A stretch of DNA of 64,000 bases. It comes from Pontivivens nitratireducens. GTDB lineage: Bacteria > Pseudomonadota > Alphaproteobacteria > Rhodobacterales > Rhodobacteraceae. The notes below the pieces were generated by a model. It was not told where the DNA came from. It worked only from the letters and a program-made list of their open reading frames with translations, and made no database searches. The DNA is taken from assembly GCF_014235845.1 (NCBI RefSeq), contig NZ_JACJUQ010000002.1, positions 286,751-350,750 of the forward strand, given 5' to 3'. The position numbers were made by a program, and so were the translations under genes. The number at the start of each line of letters is the position of its first letter. Position 1 is the first letter of the stretch. Below are positions 8,804-17,360 of the stretch, in pieces.

Positions 8804-10294
8804 ATGAAGTTTTTGTTCGCCGGTGTTTCCGGCCTTGCCTTGCTCGCCACCAGTCCTGCCTATGCCGTACTGACGCCTGCGGACGTCACCGATCGGTTGG
8901 AAGCTATGGCGGCGCTGGCGGATGGTGCGATCCAGTATGATCTGGAAACGCGCGAAGATGGCAGTGTCGTTCTGCGCGATATCCTGATCCTTGACCTCGA
9001 CGATAAACCGCTGCTGCGCCAGACGCAGGGAGAAATCGTATTCGCGCCCATTTTGAACGACGATTTCGAAGTCGATGTTCAGGGGCTGGAAGCGTTGAGC
9101 TTCGATCTGATGGAGGATGGCGATCAAATGGGTGAGGTATCGATCACCCACGACGATTACACCTATCAGATGCGGGGTTCGGCAGAGCTGGTGGAGAGCG
9201 TCTATACGGTAAGTCGTGCAACGGTCGACATGTCCAACGATGGTGTTGCTGACGTGCCGGCCTTTACCGCATCGCTCATCGGCGAAGGCATCACCTCGGA
9301 GATGGTGAGCAATTTCGCGCGGAGCGAGGGAAGCATGTCCACCCGGATCGAGCGGGTGACGACCGAGAGCTTGACTTCCCAGGCACAGGGTGGCGTGAGT
9401 ACCCGAGCGTTGTCTGTTTACGAAGACACGGCCTATCAGGCGGAGTGGGCAGGCATGCCGCTGGCGGAGCGTCTCGCCGGTTTGCGTGCCGAGGAGCTTC
9501 CGCCAGTGCTCAAGCAGGATTCCTTTGCTGTCAGCGGGACGTCCGGGCAGGCTCGATCTGCCTCGGAAATGACGAATCGCGGTGGGGCGACGATTTTGAC
9601 GGATGCCAGTACGGGGGCCTCCGCCTTCAATGCCGAGCTGAAAGAGGGTCAGTTGACCGCGCAGATCAGTGGTGAGGACATGGTTATGACACTTACCGGC
9701 ACCGTATTGCCCTTTCCAAAGGCGTCGGTTTCTCTTGCGGGGCTCGATACGTCCCTGTCTATACCAGTGATGGTTGAGAAGGGTACCGCGAACGGAGCGT
9801 ACAGCTTGCGCCTGGATCGGCTGTCGGTTTCGGACAATGTCTGGAGTATGGTGGATCCACAAGGACAACTGCCTCGCGACCCTGCCGACCTCGTCCTGGA
9901 TCTGGCGTTTGGCGGGCAATTCGAGGATGGATTGTTCGCGCAGATGTCCGAAATTGAGCAGGACATCAGTCGCCTCAAGTTTGAGAGTCTGGATATTAAC
10001 GAGTTGTCGCTGTCCGCGATCGGGGTTGATCTGGTGGCAGAGGGTGCGTTTACCTTCGATAACTCGCAAGGCGAAACCGTGCCGCAAGGCAGCATGAACG
10101 CGGAGGTGTCAGGCCTGGACGGAGTTATAGCCACCTTGGCTGGTATGGGTGTGCTACCGCCTGAGATCATGATGAGTGCACGGATGCTGATGGGGCTGAT
10201 GTTGGTGCCGGGGGACCGGCCGGATACGTATACCTCGGTCATTGAGGTAGCACCTGACGGAACGGTCAGTGCGAACGGTGTGCCGCTGCAATAG
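8804..10294 (+). CDS. DUF2125 family exported protein
   Basis: A 496-residue protein starting MKFLFAGVSGLALLATSPAYA, a clear Sec signal peptide with predicted cleavage after Ala21. The mature part is rich in beta-type acidic repeats and ends 'PDGTVSANGVPLQ', as in the DUF2125 family of Rhodobacteraceae. The family has no established function; periplasmic or envelope localisation is inferred. Start ATG 8804 has GAAAGGG upstream and fits the signal peptide; the frame is open much further upstream but that part overlaps cysE and is not coding. It is followed by a strong bidirectional terminator and faces the pdh operon tail to tail. Confidence 0.8.
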   Translation: MKFLFAGVSGLALLATSPAYAVLTPADVTDRLEAMAALADGAIQYDLETREDGSVVLRDILILDLDDKPLLRQTQGEIVFAPILNDDFEVDVQGLEALSFDLMEDGDQMGEVSITHDDYTYQMRGSAELVESVYTVSRATVDMSNDGVADVPAFTASLIGEGITSEMVSNFARSEGSMSTRIERVTTESLTSQAQGGVSTRALSVYEDTAYQAEWAGMPLAERLAGLRAEELPPVLKQDSFAVSGTSGQARSASEMTNRGGATILTDASTGASAFNAELKEGQLTAQISGEDMVMTLTGTVLPFPKASVSLAGLDTSLSIPVMVEKGTANGAYSLRLDRLSVSDNVWSMVDPQGQLPRDPADLVLDLAFGGQFEDGLFAQMSEIEQDISRLKFESLDINELSLSAIGVDLVAEGAFTFDNSQGETVPQGSMNAEVSGLDGVIATLAGMGVLPPEIMMSARMLMGLMLVPGDRPDTYTSVIEVAPDGTVSANGVPLQ

Positions 10295-10324
10295 ACCCCA
10301 CCGAACGCTGCAGTGTGAACGAAA

Positions 10325-10356
10325 AAAGGCCGCTTCCTCAAAGGGAAGCGGCCTTT
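10325..10356. terminator. Bidirectional intrinsic terminator
   Basis: A 10-bp perfect GC-rich stem (GGCCGCTTCC at 10328-10337 with GGAAGCGGCC at 10344-10353), flanked by an A-run on the left and TTT on the right, lies between the convergent DUF2125 and pdhC genes. It should end transcription from both sides. Confidence 0.85.
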
Positions 10357-10378
10357 CCAGATCTTGCTCGGCGCCCAA

Positions 10379-11743
10379 TCAGGCAAGCATCGTGATGGGA
10401 TCCTCAAGGTTCTCCTTGACCGCGGCGAGGAATTCCGCCCCGAGCGCACCGTCGATGACCCGGTGATCGACCGAGAGGGTGACGCTCATCACCGTGGCGG
10501 TGGTCAGCTCCCCATCCTTGCCCACGACAGGCTTCTTCACGCCCGCTCCGACGGCCAGGATCGAGGCGTGCGGCGGGTTGATGACGGCGTCGAAATTCTC
10601 CACCCCCATCATGCCCAGATTCGAAATCGCGAACGTGCCACCCTGATATTCGTGCGGTGCAAGTTTGCGATCACGCGCACGACCGGCCAGATCCTTCATT
10701 TCTTTTGACAAGGCGCTGAGGCTCTTGCTGTCGGCATCGCGCAGAACCGGAGTGAAAAGGCCACCCTCGATCGCCACGGCGACGGCCACGTCCGACGGCT
10801 TCAGCTTCAGAATCCGGTCGCCTGCCCAGACGGCGTTGCAATCCGGGACCTGCTGAAGTGCGTTCGCACAGGCCTTGATGATGAAGTCGTTGACCGACAG
10901 CTTGACGCCCTTGGCCTCCAACCCCTTGTTGAGCTGGCTACGGAATTTTATCAGCGCGTCGAGATGTATGTCGCGGCGCAGATAGAAATGCGGAACCGTC
11001 TGCTTCGCTTCTGTCAGGCGGGCGGCGATGGTCTTGCGCATACCGTCGAGTTTGACTTCCTCGTAGTCGCGATCCGCGTACATCTTCGCCACGGTTTCGG
11101 CGGACATGCCCTGAACTGGCGCGCCCCCCTTCGGAGCCATCTTTTCAGTAGGTGCTGCCTTGTCCTCGGACGCGGCCTTCTTCGGCTGCGCCGTGGCATT
11201 TTCCACGTCGGATTTCACAATGCGGCCATGGGGGCCGGACCCGGTGATCTCGCTCAGATCCAGACCCTTGTCCGCTGCGATCCGGCGTGCGAGCGGCGTG
11301 GCGAAAAGGCGCTCGCCATCCTTCGATTTAGCGGGTGCAGTTTTTGGGGCCGAGTCAGGGGCAGGGGCCGGCTTGGCGGCATCGTCATCGCGGCCGTATC
11401 CCTTCGCCGGTTCGACTTCCTTGGGAGCCTCAGCCGGGGCGGCGTTCGAAGAGGACTCTTCTGAAGGGGCCGAAGCATCGTCGATATCGTCGGCGCTTTC
11501 CCCTTCCTCCAGCAGGACGGCGATCAGGTCGTTGACCTTCACGCCCTCCGTGCCCTCCTCGACCACGATCTTGCCGATCGTGCCTTCGTCCACGGCCTCG
11601 AACTCCATCGTGGCCTTGTCTGTCTCAATCTCCGCGATGACGTCGCCGGAGGAGACACTGTCTCCCTCCTTGACGACCCATTTCGCGAGTGTGCCTTCCT
11701 CCATCGTTGGGGAAAGCGCAGGCATCAGAATGTTGATGGGCAT
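10379..11743 (-). CDS. pdhC: Pyruvate dehydrogenase E2, dihydrolipoamide acetyltransferase
   Basis: A 454-residue E2 core subunit. An N-terminal lipoyl domain (about 1-76) carries the lipoylated lysine in '[11 protein letters not shown]'. A flexible Ala/Pro/Glu linker leads to the peripheral-subunit binding domain ('FATPLARRIAADKGLDLSEI', then 'GSGPHGRIVKSDVE', about 149-185), then the catalytic domain ends with 'SVDHRVIDGALGAEF' holding the active-site His/Asp. It transfers acetyl groups from lipoate to CoA. It follows pdhB by 13 nt in a pdhA-pdhB-pdhC operon. Its lipoyl domain is close to that of PdhB at protein and DNA level. No E3 (lpd) gene is adjacent in the window. Confidence 0.96.
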   Translation of the reverse strand: MPINILMPALSPTMEEGTLAKWVVKEGDSVSSGDVIAEIETDKATMEFEAVDEGTIGKIVVEEGTEGVKVNDLIAVLLEEGESADDIDDASAPSEESSSNAAPAEAPKEVEPAKGYGRDDDAAKPAPAPDSAPKTAPAKSKDGERLFATPLARRIAADKGLDLSEITGSGPHGRIVKSDVENATAQPKKAASEDKAAPTEKMAPKGGAPVQGMSAETVAKMYADRDYEEVKLDGMRKTIAARLTEAKQTVPHFYLRRDIHLDALIKFRSQLNKGLEAKGVKLSVNDFIIKACANALQQVPDCNAVWAGDRILKLKPSDVAVAVAIEGGLFTPVLRDADSKSLSALSKEMKDLAGRARDRKLAPHEYQGGTFAISNLGMMGVENFDAVINPPHASILAVGAGVKKPVVGKDGELTTATVMSVTLSVDHRVIDGALGAEFLAAVKENLEDPITMLA

Positions 11744-11756
11744 GTTTTCCCCTTCC

Positions 11757-13145
11757 TTACTTGTAGGTCACGGCACGAACTGCGTCGATCACCTCTTGAG
11801 TGGTGGTCAGCGCGTGCTTTTCGAGATTTGCGGCATAGGGCATCGGCACGTCCTTGCCCGTGCATGACAGGACCGGCGCGTCGAGGTAGTCGAACGCCTC
11901 CGCCATGATATGGGCGGCCAGATGGTTCGACATCGACGCGACGGGGAAGCCTTCCTCGACGGTGACGCAGCGGTTGGTCTTCTTCACCGAGTTGATGACC
12001 GTCGCGTAGTCGATGGGTCGCAGCGTGCGCAGGTCGATCACCTCAGCCGAGATATCCATTTCGGTCAGCGCGTCCGCTGCCTCCAGCGCATATGTCATGC
12101 CGATGCCCCAGCTGACGATGGTCACGTCCGTGCCCTCGCGCCAGATCTTCGCCTTGCCGAACGGAATGGTGAAATCGTCGATCTCCGGCACGTCGAACGT
12201 TTTGCCGTAGAGGATTTCGTTTTCGAGGAAGATCACCGGATTGGGATCGCGGATCGCCGTTTTCAGCAGGCCCTTCGCGTCGGCGGCGGAGTAGGGTTGC
12301 ACGACCTTGAGACCCGGAATGCTGGAATACCACGCCGCGTAATCCTGCGAGTGTTGCGCACCCACGCGCGCTGCAGCACCGTTCGGGCCGCGGAACACGA
12401 TGGGACAGCCCATCTGACCGCCGGACATGTACAGCGTCTTGGCGGCAGAGTTGATGATCTGATCGATCGCTTGCATGGCGAAGTTGAAGGTCATGAACTC
12501 CACGATCGGGTTCAGTCCGCCGAACGCGGCACCGACGGCAAGGCCGGTGAAACCATGCTCGGTGATCGGGGTGTCGATCACGCGCTTCGCGCCGAATTCG
12601 TCGAGCAGGCCCTGGCTGATCTTGTAGGCGCCCTGATACTCAGCCACCTCCTCCCCCATCAGGAAAACATTCTCGGACCGGCGCATTTCCTCGGCCATTG
12701 CATCGCGCAGGGCCTCACGGACGGTTTGTGATTTGAAGCTGGTCCCCTCGGGCACGTCCGGCGTCGGGGCGGGCGTATCCGCCGCAGGTTTTGCGGCGGC
12801 GGGAGCTTTCTCATGTTCGATTTCTGAAGACGCGTCCTCTTGCGGTTCTGCCTTCTCCTCCGGGGCCGCCGCAGGGGCGGCATCCGCAGCGGAGGCATCC
12901 TCGCCTTCCTCCAGCAGAATGGCGATGGGGGTGTTTACCTTGACGCCCTCGGCGCCCTCCTCGATCAGGATCTTGCCGATCGTGCCTTCGTCCGCGGCCT
13001 CGAACTCCATCGTGGCCTTGTCCGTCTCGATCTCCGCGATCACGTCGCCGGAGGAGACGCTGTCCCCCTCCTTGACGACCCATTTCGCGAGTGTGCCTTC
13101 CTCCATTGTCGGGGAAAGCGCGGGCATCAGGATCTCGATGGTCAT
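11757..13145 (-). CDS. pdhB: Pyruvate dehydrogenase E1 beta subunit with N-terminal lipoyl domain
   Basis: A 462-residue protein: a lipoyl domain (about 1-77, '[15 protein letters not shown]'), an Ala/Pro/Glu-rich linker to about 135, then the transketolase-like E1-beta domain ('[20 protein letters not shown]', '[19 protein letters not shown]') and the C-terminal transketolase domain. With PdhA it decarboxylates pyruvate on thiamine diphosphate. A lipoyl domain on E1 beta is an alphaproteobacterial feature. ATG 13145 was chosen because it overlaps the pdhA stop (ATGA) and gives the lipoyl N-terminus [14 protein letters not shown]; an upstream in-frame codon would run back into pdhA. Confidence 0.95.
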   Translation of the reverse strand: MTIEILMPALSPTMEEGTLAKWVVKEGDSVSSGDVIAEIETDKATMEFEAADEGTIGKILIEEGAEGVKVNTPIAILLEEGEDASAADAAPAAAPEEKAEPQEDASSEIEHEKAPAAAKPAADTPAPTPDVPEGTSFKSQTVREALRDAMAEEMRRSENVFLMGEEVAEYQGAYKISQGLLDEFGAKRVIDTPITEHGFTGLAVGAAFGGLNPIVEFMTFNFAMQAIDQIINSAAKTLYMSGGQMGCPIVFRGPNGAAARVGAQHSQDYAAWYSSIPGLKVVQPYSAADAKGLLKTAIRDPNPVIFLENEILYGKTFDVPEIDDFTIPFGKAKIWREGTDVTIVSWGIGMTYALEAADALTEMDISAEVIDLRTLRPIDYATVINSVKKTNRCVTVEEGFPVASMSNHLAAHIMAEAFDYLDAPVLSCTGKDVPMPYAANLEKHALTTTQEVIDAVRAVTYK

Positions 13146-14161
13146 ACTGCTGCCTCCTGCGGAAGTTCGTCGGCGTAAATATCGGACCACAGCTCTTCGA
13201 GCGCGGGTTCCGGGCTTTCCTGCGCGAACTTGGCGGATTCATTGATGATCGCCTTGATCTCCTTGTCCACGTCCTTCAGTTCATCCTCGCTTGCGTGATT
13301 TCCGGTCAGCAGCATCGCCTTGATGCCCTCGATCGGGTCGCGTTCCTCGCGCATTTTCTGCACTTCCTCACGTGTGCGGTATTTCGCGGGATCGGACATG
13401 GAGTGGCCACGGTAGCGGTATGTCTTCACTTCCAGAATATACGGCCCTTTGCCCGCGCGGCAGTGGGCGACGGCGGTTTCACCGGCTTCCTTGACTGCCA
13501 GAACGTCCATGCCGTCCACCTCACGCCCCTCGATACCGAAGGCTGCGCCCCGCTCCCAATACGAAGGGGAGTGGGTGGAGCGTTGCACCGAGGTGCCCAT
13601 CGCATACTGGTTGTTCTCGATGACGAAAATCACCGGCAAGTCCCACAGCGCGGCCATGTTGTAGGTCTCGTAGACCTGACCCTGGTTCGCCGCCCCGTCA
13701 CCGAAATAGGCGAAGGAAACGGTGTCCTCGCCCTTGTACTTATTGGCGAAAGCCAGTCCGGCGCCGATCGGCACCTGGGCCGCGACGATGCCGTGCCCGC
13801 CGTAGAATTTCTTCTCCTCCGAGAACATGTGCATCGAGCCACCCTTGCCACGGGAATAGCCGCCCTCGCGGCCGGTAAGCTCTGCCATCACGCCCTTGGG
13901 GTCCATGCCGCAGGCCAGCATGTGACCGTGATCGCGATAGGAGGTCACGCGGCTGTCGCCCTCCTTCGCTGCGGCTTCCAGCCCGACGACCACCGCTTCC
14001 TGACCGATATAAAGATGACAGAACCCGCCGATCAGGCCCATGCCGTAAAGCTGGCCCGCCTTTTCTTCGAATCGCCGGATCAGGAGCATGTCGCGATAAT
14101 AGGCGAGCAATTCCTCCCTGGACGCGTTGGGGCGCTTGGCCGCCGCCTTTCGTGTCGCCAT
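13142..14161 (-). CDS. pdhA: Pyruvate dehydrogenase E1 alpha subunit
   Basis: A 339-residue ThDP-dependent subunit and the first gene of the pdhABC operon. The ThDP/Mg motif begins '[13 protein letters not shown]' and ends at '[10 protein letters not shown]'; the 'GGKGSMHMF'-like stretch ('[15 protein letters not shown]') and '[13 protein letters not shown]' (phosphorylation-loop region) are also present. It catalyses pyruvate decarboxylation together with PdhB and feeds acetyl units to PdhC. The RBS GAGGAGACG is about 6 nt upstream of the start. A perfect 14-bp palindrome lies just before it and may be an operator. Confidence 0.96.
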   Translation of the reverse strand: MATRKAAAKRPNASREELLAYYRDMLLIRRFEEKAGQLYGMGLIGGFCHLYIGQEAVVVGLEAAAKEGDSRVTSYRDHGHMLACGMDPKGVMAELTGREGGYSRGKGGSMHMFSEEKKFYGGHGIVAAQVPIGAGLAFANKYKGEDTVSFAYFGDGAANQGQVYETYNMAALWDLPVIFVIENNQYAMGTSVQRSTHSPSYWERGAAFGIEGREVDGMDVLAVKEAGETAVAHCRAGKGPYILEVKTYRYRGHSMSDPAKYRTREEVQKMREERDPIEGIKAMLLTGNHASEDELKDVDKEIKAIINESAKFAQESPEPALEELWSDIYADELPQEAAV

Positions 14162-14180
14162 GAAACGTCTCCTCAGACTC

Positions 14181-14194
14181 GTTTGATATCAAAC
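14181..14194. promoter_or_regulatory. Perfect palindrome upstream of pdhA, candidate operator
   Basis: GTTTGATATCAAAC reads identically on both strands and lies 20-33 nt upstream of the pdhA ATG, just downstream of a plausible minus-strand promoter (TTGATG, 17 nt, AGGGTA). A repressor bound here would block the start of pdh transcription. It is not an FNR box, which needs a 4-nt spacer between TTGAT and ATCAA. The binding protein is unknown. Confidence 0.5.
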
Positions 14195-14279
14195 TACCCT
14201 AGCTTAACGTGGGGTTACATCAATAGCACCCATAAATTTCAGGTGGATCAATGTCGAGGGTCGTCAAAGGATTTCGGTG

Positions 14280-14588
14280 TCAGCGGATCAAAATTTCGTC
14301 AGGCCGAACCAGCCCCAGAACCAGCCGTGCCCGCTCATCCAGCAGGTCAAGGTCAAGGTAGTCGCTCGACAGTCTGTGCGTGCGGTTTTCCAACTCGCCA
14401 CGCTCCTGCCGCAGGCTGGCCAGCGTGACGTTAAGATCGCGAATGTCCTCATGCACCGTGGCCAGGCGGGTCATGCCGTGATTGCCCTGCAGGGCGATGA
14501 ACGCGAAATAGATTATCAGTCCCAGCGCACCGAGCGAAAATGCCGCGTCGCTCAACGCACGGGCCGGAATGCTGGATGGTTTGACCAC
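14280..14588 (-). CDS. FtsB/DivIC-type septum formation initiator
   Basis: A protein of about 102 residues with one N-terminal membrane segment ('AAFSLGALGLIIYFAFIAL') followed by a coiled coil ('VHEDIRDLNVTLASLRQERG') and 'LLDERARLVLGLVRPDEILI', the typical layout of FtsB-like divisome proteins of alphaproteobacteria. It would anchor in the inner membrane with a periplasmic coil that binds FtsL/FtsQ partners. No ATG fits; GTG 14588 is the likely start and TTG 14609 the alternative. In this family the gene often sits just upstream of pdhA, as here (about 120 nt apart, same strand). Confidence 0.8.
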   Translation of the reverse strand: MVKPSSIPARALSDAAFSLGALGLIIYFAFIALQGNHGMTRLATVHEDIRDLNVTLASLRQERGELENRTHRLSSDYLDLDLLDERARLVLGLVRPDEILIR

Positions 14589-14751
14589 GGAATTACCAGA
14601 CGACTGCAAAGACTGAATTTTCTTACAGCGACTATGGCAAATTCAGAATCGTCTGTGAAACACTTTCGGCGTGAAAACACTCAGACTGGTATTTTCGCTA
14701 CACTTGCGGGCAGCTTGGGGTGGGGCGGCCTGTACCGGCCGCCCCGTTGGA

Positions 14752-15681
14752 TCAGTCACGGCCCTTGTAGATGTCGATGATCTTGCCGAGCATATCGAGC
14801 GCCTCACCCCGCTCGCGCTGGAACGTGTTGCGTCCGATGATCGAGCCGTTGCCGCCGCCGTCGCGGATTGCGCGGGCATCGTCGTAGACCGAGTCCGCGC
14901 CCTTCTTGGACCCGCCCGAGAAGACGACAATCCGGCGCCCGTCGAAGCTGGCCTGCATGCAGTGGCGCACCCGTGCCGCCTGATCGGAGATGTCGATGCC
15001 CTCGCTCTCGTAGACCTTCTTGGCCTCTCCCAGGCTGAGGTGATCGCTGCTCAGCTTGATCTTGATAATATGCGCGCCCAGCAGGGCGGCGATTTGTGCG
15101 GCGTAAGCACCGATATCGATCGCCGTCTCGCCGTCCTTGTCCAGGGCTTCACCACGGGGATAGGACCAGATGACGGTCGCGATGCCCTTGGCCGCCGCCT
15201 CCTGCCGCATGGCCGAGATTTCCTCGAACATGTCCAGACCGGCGGAGGATCCCGGATAGATGGTGAAGCCGATGGCCGAACAGCCCAGACGCAGGGCATC
15301 GTCCACGGTGGCGGTGATCGCCTGATCTTTCGGCGCTTCGTCGGGGATCAGCGAGTTCGCGCTGTTGGCCTTCAGAATGGTGGGGATTTGACCGGCGAAT
15401 GTGTCCGCTCCAGCTTCGATCATGCCCAGCGGCGCGGCATAGGCGGACAGGCCCGCATCTATGGCCAGTTGATAGTGGTAATGCGGATCATAGGCGGCGG
15501 GGTTCGGAGCGAAGCTGCGGGCAGGGCCGTGTTCGAACCCCTGATCGACCGGCAGGATCACCAGTTTACCCGATCCCCCCAGCTTACCCTGCATCAGTAT
15601 CCGGCACAGGTTCGCCTTCACTCCGGGCGTTTCGCCCTCATAATTGGCAAGGATGTTGCGAACGATGCGAGTGGCTTTCAT
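14752..15681 (-). CDS. Class I fructose-bisphosphate aldolase (DhnA/archaeal type)
   Basis: A 309-residue aldolase of the DeoC/FbaB (DhnA) family. Recognisable parts are 'KLVILPVDQGFEHGP' near residue 40, 'YPRGEALDKDG' near 175, the Schiff-base lysine region 'AHIIKIKLSS' and the phosphate-binding 'VVFSGGSKKG' followed by 'NGSIIGRNTFQR'. It cleaves or forms fructose 1,6-bisphosphate in glycolysis and gluconeogenesis. It starts at ATG 15681 with GGAGGACC upstream and lies about 170 nt downstream of pgk on the same strand, so it may be co-transcribed or have its own promoter in that gap. Confidence 0.93.
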   Translation of the reverse strand: MKATRIVRNILANYEGETPGVKANLCRILMQGKLGGSGKLVILPVDQGFEHGPARSFAPNPAAYDPHYHYQLAIDAGLSAYAAPLGMIEAGADTFAGQIPTILKANSANSLIPDEAPKDQAITATVDDALRLGCSAIGFTIYPGSSAGLDMFEEISAMRQEAAAKGIATVIWSYPRGEALDKDGETAIDIGAYAAQIAALLGAHIIKIKLSSDHLSLGEAKKVYESEGIDISDQAARVRHCMQASFDGRRIVVFSGGSKKGADSVYDDARAIRDGGGNGSIIGRNTFQRERGEALDMLGKIIDIYKGRD

Positions 15682-15853
15682 CAGGGGGTCCTCCAGGAGC
15701 CTCGGGAAACATGATGTTTGCTAGCCAGCAGGCGCGGACCGGTCAACTGTGTGACCGGCCCCCAACCGCTTTGAATCATGTGCGGTGCAACAAATATTCC
15801 AAAAACACGGGCAAATGCATGATTTGTGGGCGGATGCCCAGAAAATCAGGGGC

Positions 15854-17041
15854 TTAGCCCAATGCCGCGACGCCGGGCAGGGTCTTGCCCTCCAGCCACT
15901 CCAGAAACGCGCCGCCGGCGGAGGATACGTATGTGAAATGATCCGCCGCCCCCGAAATGTTCAGTGCGGCGACAGTATCGCCGCCGCCCGCGACGGAAAC
16001 GAGGCGTCCCTCTCGTGTCAGCTCCGCGACCGTCAGCGCCGCGGCCTTGGTCGCGGCGTGAAACGGCTCGATCTCGAACGCGCCCAGCGGGCCGTTCCAG
16101 ACCACGGCCTTGGCCTGACCGAACAACTCAGCCACGGCGCGGACAGTTTCCGGCCCGGCGTCGAGGATCATCGCGTCCTCGGGGCAGGCATTCGCCGCCA
16201 CCGTCTCCGACTCGGCGCCCGCCTTGAACTCCCGCGCGACAACCACATCGACCGGCAGATGCAGCGTGCAGCCCGACCCGTTTGCCTTGTCCATGATGGC
16301 GCGGGCAGTGTCGGTCATGTCGTGTTCACACAGCGACTTGCCCACGTCGATGCCCTGCGCGGCCAGAAACGTGTTCGCCATGCCGCCGCCGATCACGATA
16401 TGATCCATGCGGTCGATCAGATTGCCCAGCAGGTCCAGCTTGGTCGAGACCTTCGCCCCCCCCACCACGGCGACGACCGGCCGCGGCGGATCGCCCAGCA
16501 CCGCCTGCAACGCCCCCAGTTCCTCCGCCATCAGACGCCCCGCGCAGCTGGGAAGCAGCCGCGCCAGCCCCTCGGTTGAGGCATGGGCCCGATGCGCGGC
16601 GGAGAATGCGTCATTGCAATAGATGTCGCCGCCTTCGGCCAGCGCCTTGGCGAAATCCGCGTCGTTCTGCTCCTCACCGGGGTGGAAGCGCGTGTTTTCC
16701 GCCAGAACCACGCCGCCGTCGGGCAGATCGGCCAGCGCGTCCTTCACCGGCGCGCCGATGCAATCGCTGGCGAAGCGGACCGGCACGCCCAGATGCTCTT
16801 CAACGGTGGAAACGATCTGCTCCAGGCTCATATCCGCGACGACCTTGCCCTTTGGCCGCCCGAAATGCGCCAGCAGCACCGGTGTGCCGCCAGCGGCCAG
16901 AATATCGCGCACGGTCGGCACGATCCGCTCGATCCGGGTGGCGTCGCTGACCGCGCCATCCTGCATGGGCACGTTCAGATCGACACGCGTCAGCACGACC
17001 TTTCCAGCGAGGTCGAGATCGTCGAGGGTTTTCCAGCTCAT
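15854..17041 (-). CDS. pgk: Phosphoglycerate kinase
   Basis: A 395-residue glycolytic enzyme converting 1,3-bisphosphoglycerate and ADP to 3-phosphoglycerate and ATP. Family motifs include '[16 protein letters not shown]', '[11 protein letters not shown]', '[13 protein letters not shown]', '[14 protein letters not shown]', '[11 protein letters not shown]', '[10 protein letters not shown]' and '[12 protein letters not shown]'. I chose ATG 17041 ([13 protein letters not shown]) because the preceding 61 in-frame codons are non-homologous and overlap the small gene at 17059-17202. Length is normal. It sits between the small membrane protein and the aldolase gene. Confidence 0.96.
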   Translation of the reverse strand: MSWKTLDDLDLAGKVVLTRVDLNVPMQDGAVSDATRIERIVPTVRDILAAGGTPVLLAHFGRPKGKVVADMSLEQIVSTVEEHLGVPVRFASDCIGAPVKDALADLPDGGVVLAENTRFHPGEEQNDADFAKALAEGGDIYCNDAFSAAHRAHASTEGLARLLPSCAGRLMAEELGALQAVLGDPPRPVVAVVGGAKVSTKLDLLGNLIDRMDHIVIGGGMANTFLAAQGIDVGKSLCEHDMTDTARAIMDKANGSGCTLHLPVDVVVAREFKAGAESETVAANACPEDAMILDAGPETVRAVAELFGQAKAVVWNGPLGAFEIEPFHAATKAAALTVAELTREGRLVSVAGGGDTVAALNISGAADHFTYVSSAGGAFLEWLEGKTLPGVAALG

Positions 17042-17058
17042 GTCGGGGTCCTTTGAGG

Positions 17059-17202
17059 TCAGCGCCAGAATGCCATCCAGGTCGAGATGCGCCACAACAG
17101 CTTCATCGCGTCGATCCAGAGGTCCCAGCCAAAAAAGAGGGTGTCGGCGAGGAAGATGGCAACGATGATACCGCCAAGCCAAAGGGCGAATGTCGTGTTC
17201 AT
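17059..17202 (-). CDS. Small single-pass membrane protein upstream of pgk
   Basis: A 47-residue reading frame with ATG at 17202 and TGA at 17059-17061. It begins [20 protein letters not shown], a single hydrophobic helix, and ends in an aromatic amphipathic tail '[13 protein letters not shown]'. From memory, small proteins of this form stand next to pgk or gap in many Rhodobacteraceae and have sometimes been mislabelled glyceraldehyde-3-phosphate dehydrogenase; their function is unknown. A GAGAGG is 5-10 nt upstream of the start. Its stop is 17 nt before the pgk ATG, so the two are very likely one transcript. Confidence 0.7.
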   Translation of the reverse strand: MNTTFALWLGGIIVAIFLADTLFFGWDLWIDAMKLLWRISTWMAFWR

Positions 17203-17360
17203 GAATCCTCTCCGACCGTCGCATCCTGTTTACGCAACGTCCGCAGATATGTCACCCGCCGTTCGGGGCCAGGCAACCCGTCGGAATGGAAATCGGGCGT
17301 GCCACACCGAGCGTAGATGCGTATTGCGGGGGAGGTGTCACCCCCCCCCGGCAAAGGACA

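Noticed and set aside
8303..10294. 663-codon frame that begins inside cysE and includes the DUF2125 gene
   Set aside because: The part before 8804 overlaps cysE out of frame; the signal peptide and RBS put the true start at 8804.
14177..14200. FNR-type site at the pdhA palindrome
   Set aside because: The FNR consensus is TTGAT-N4-ATCAA; here TTGAT and ATCAA are fused without the 4-nt spacer.
17042..17224. N-terminal extension of pgk
   Set aside because: The extra 61 residues are unlike any phosphoglycerate kinase and overlap the better-supported 47-aa gene.
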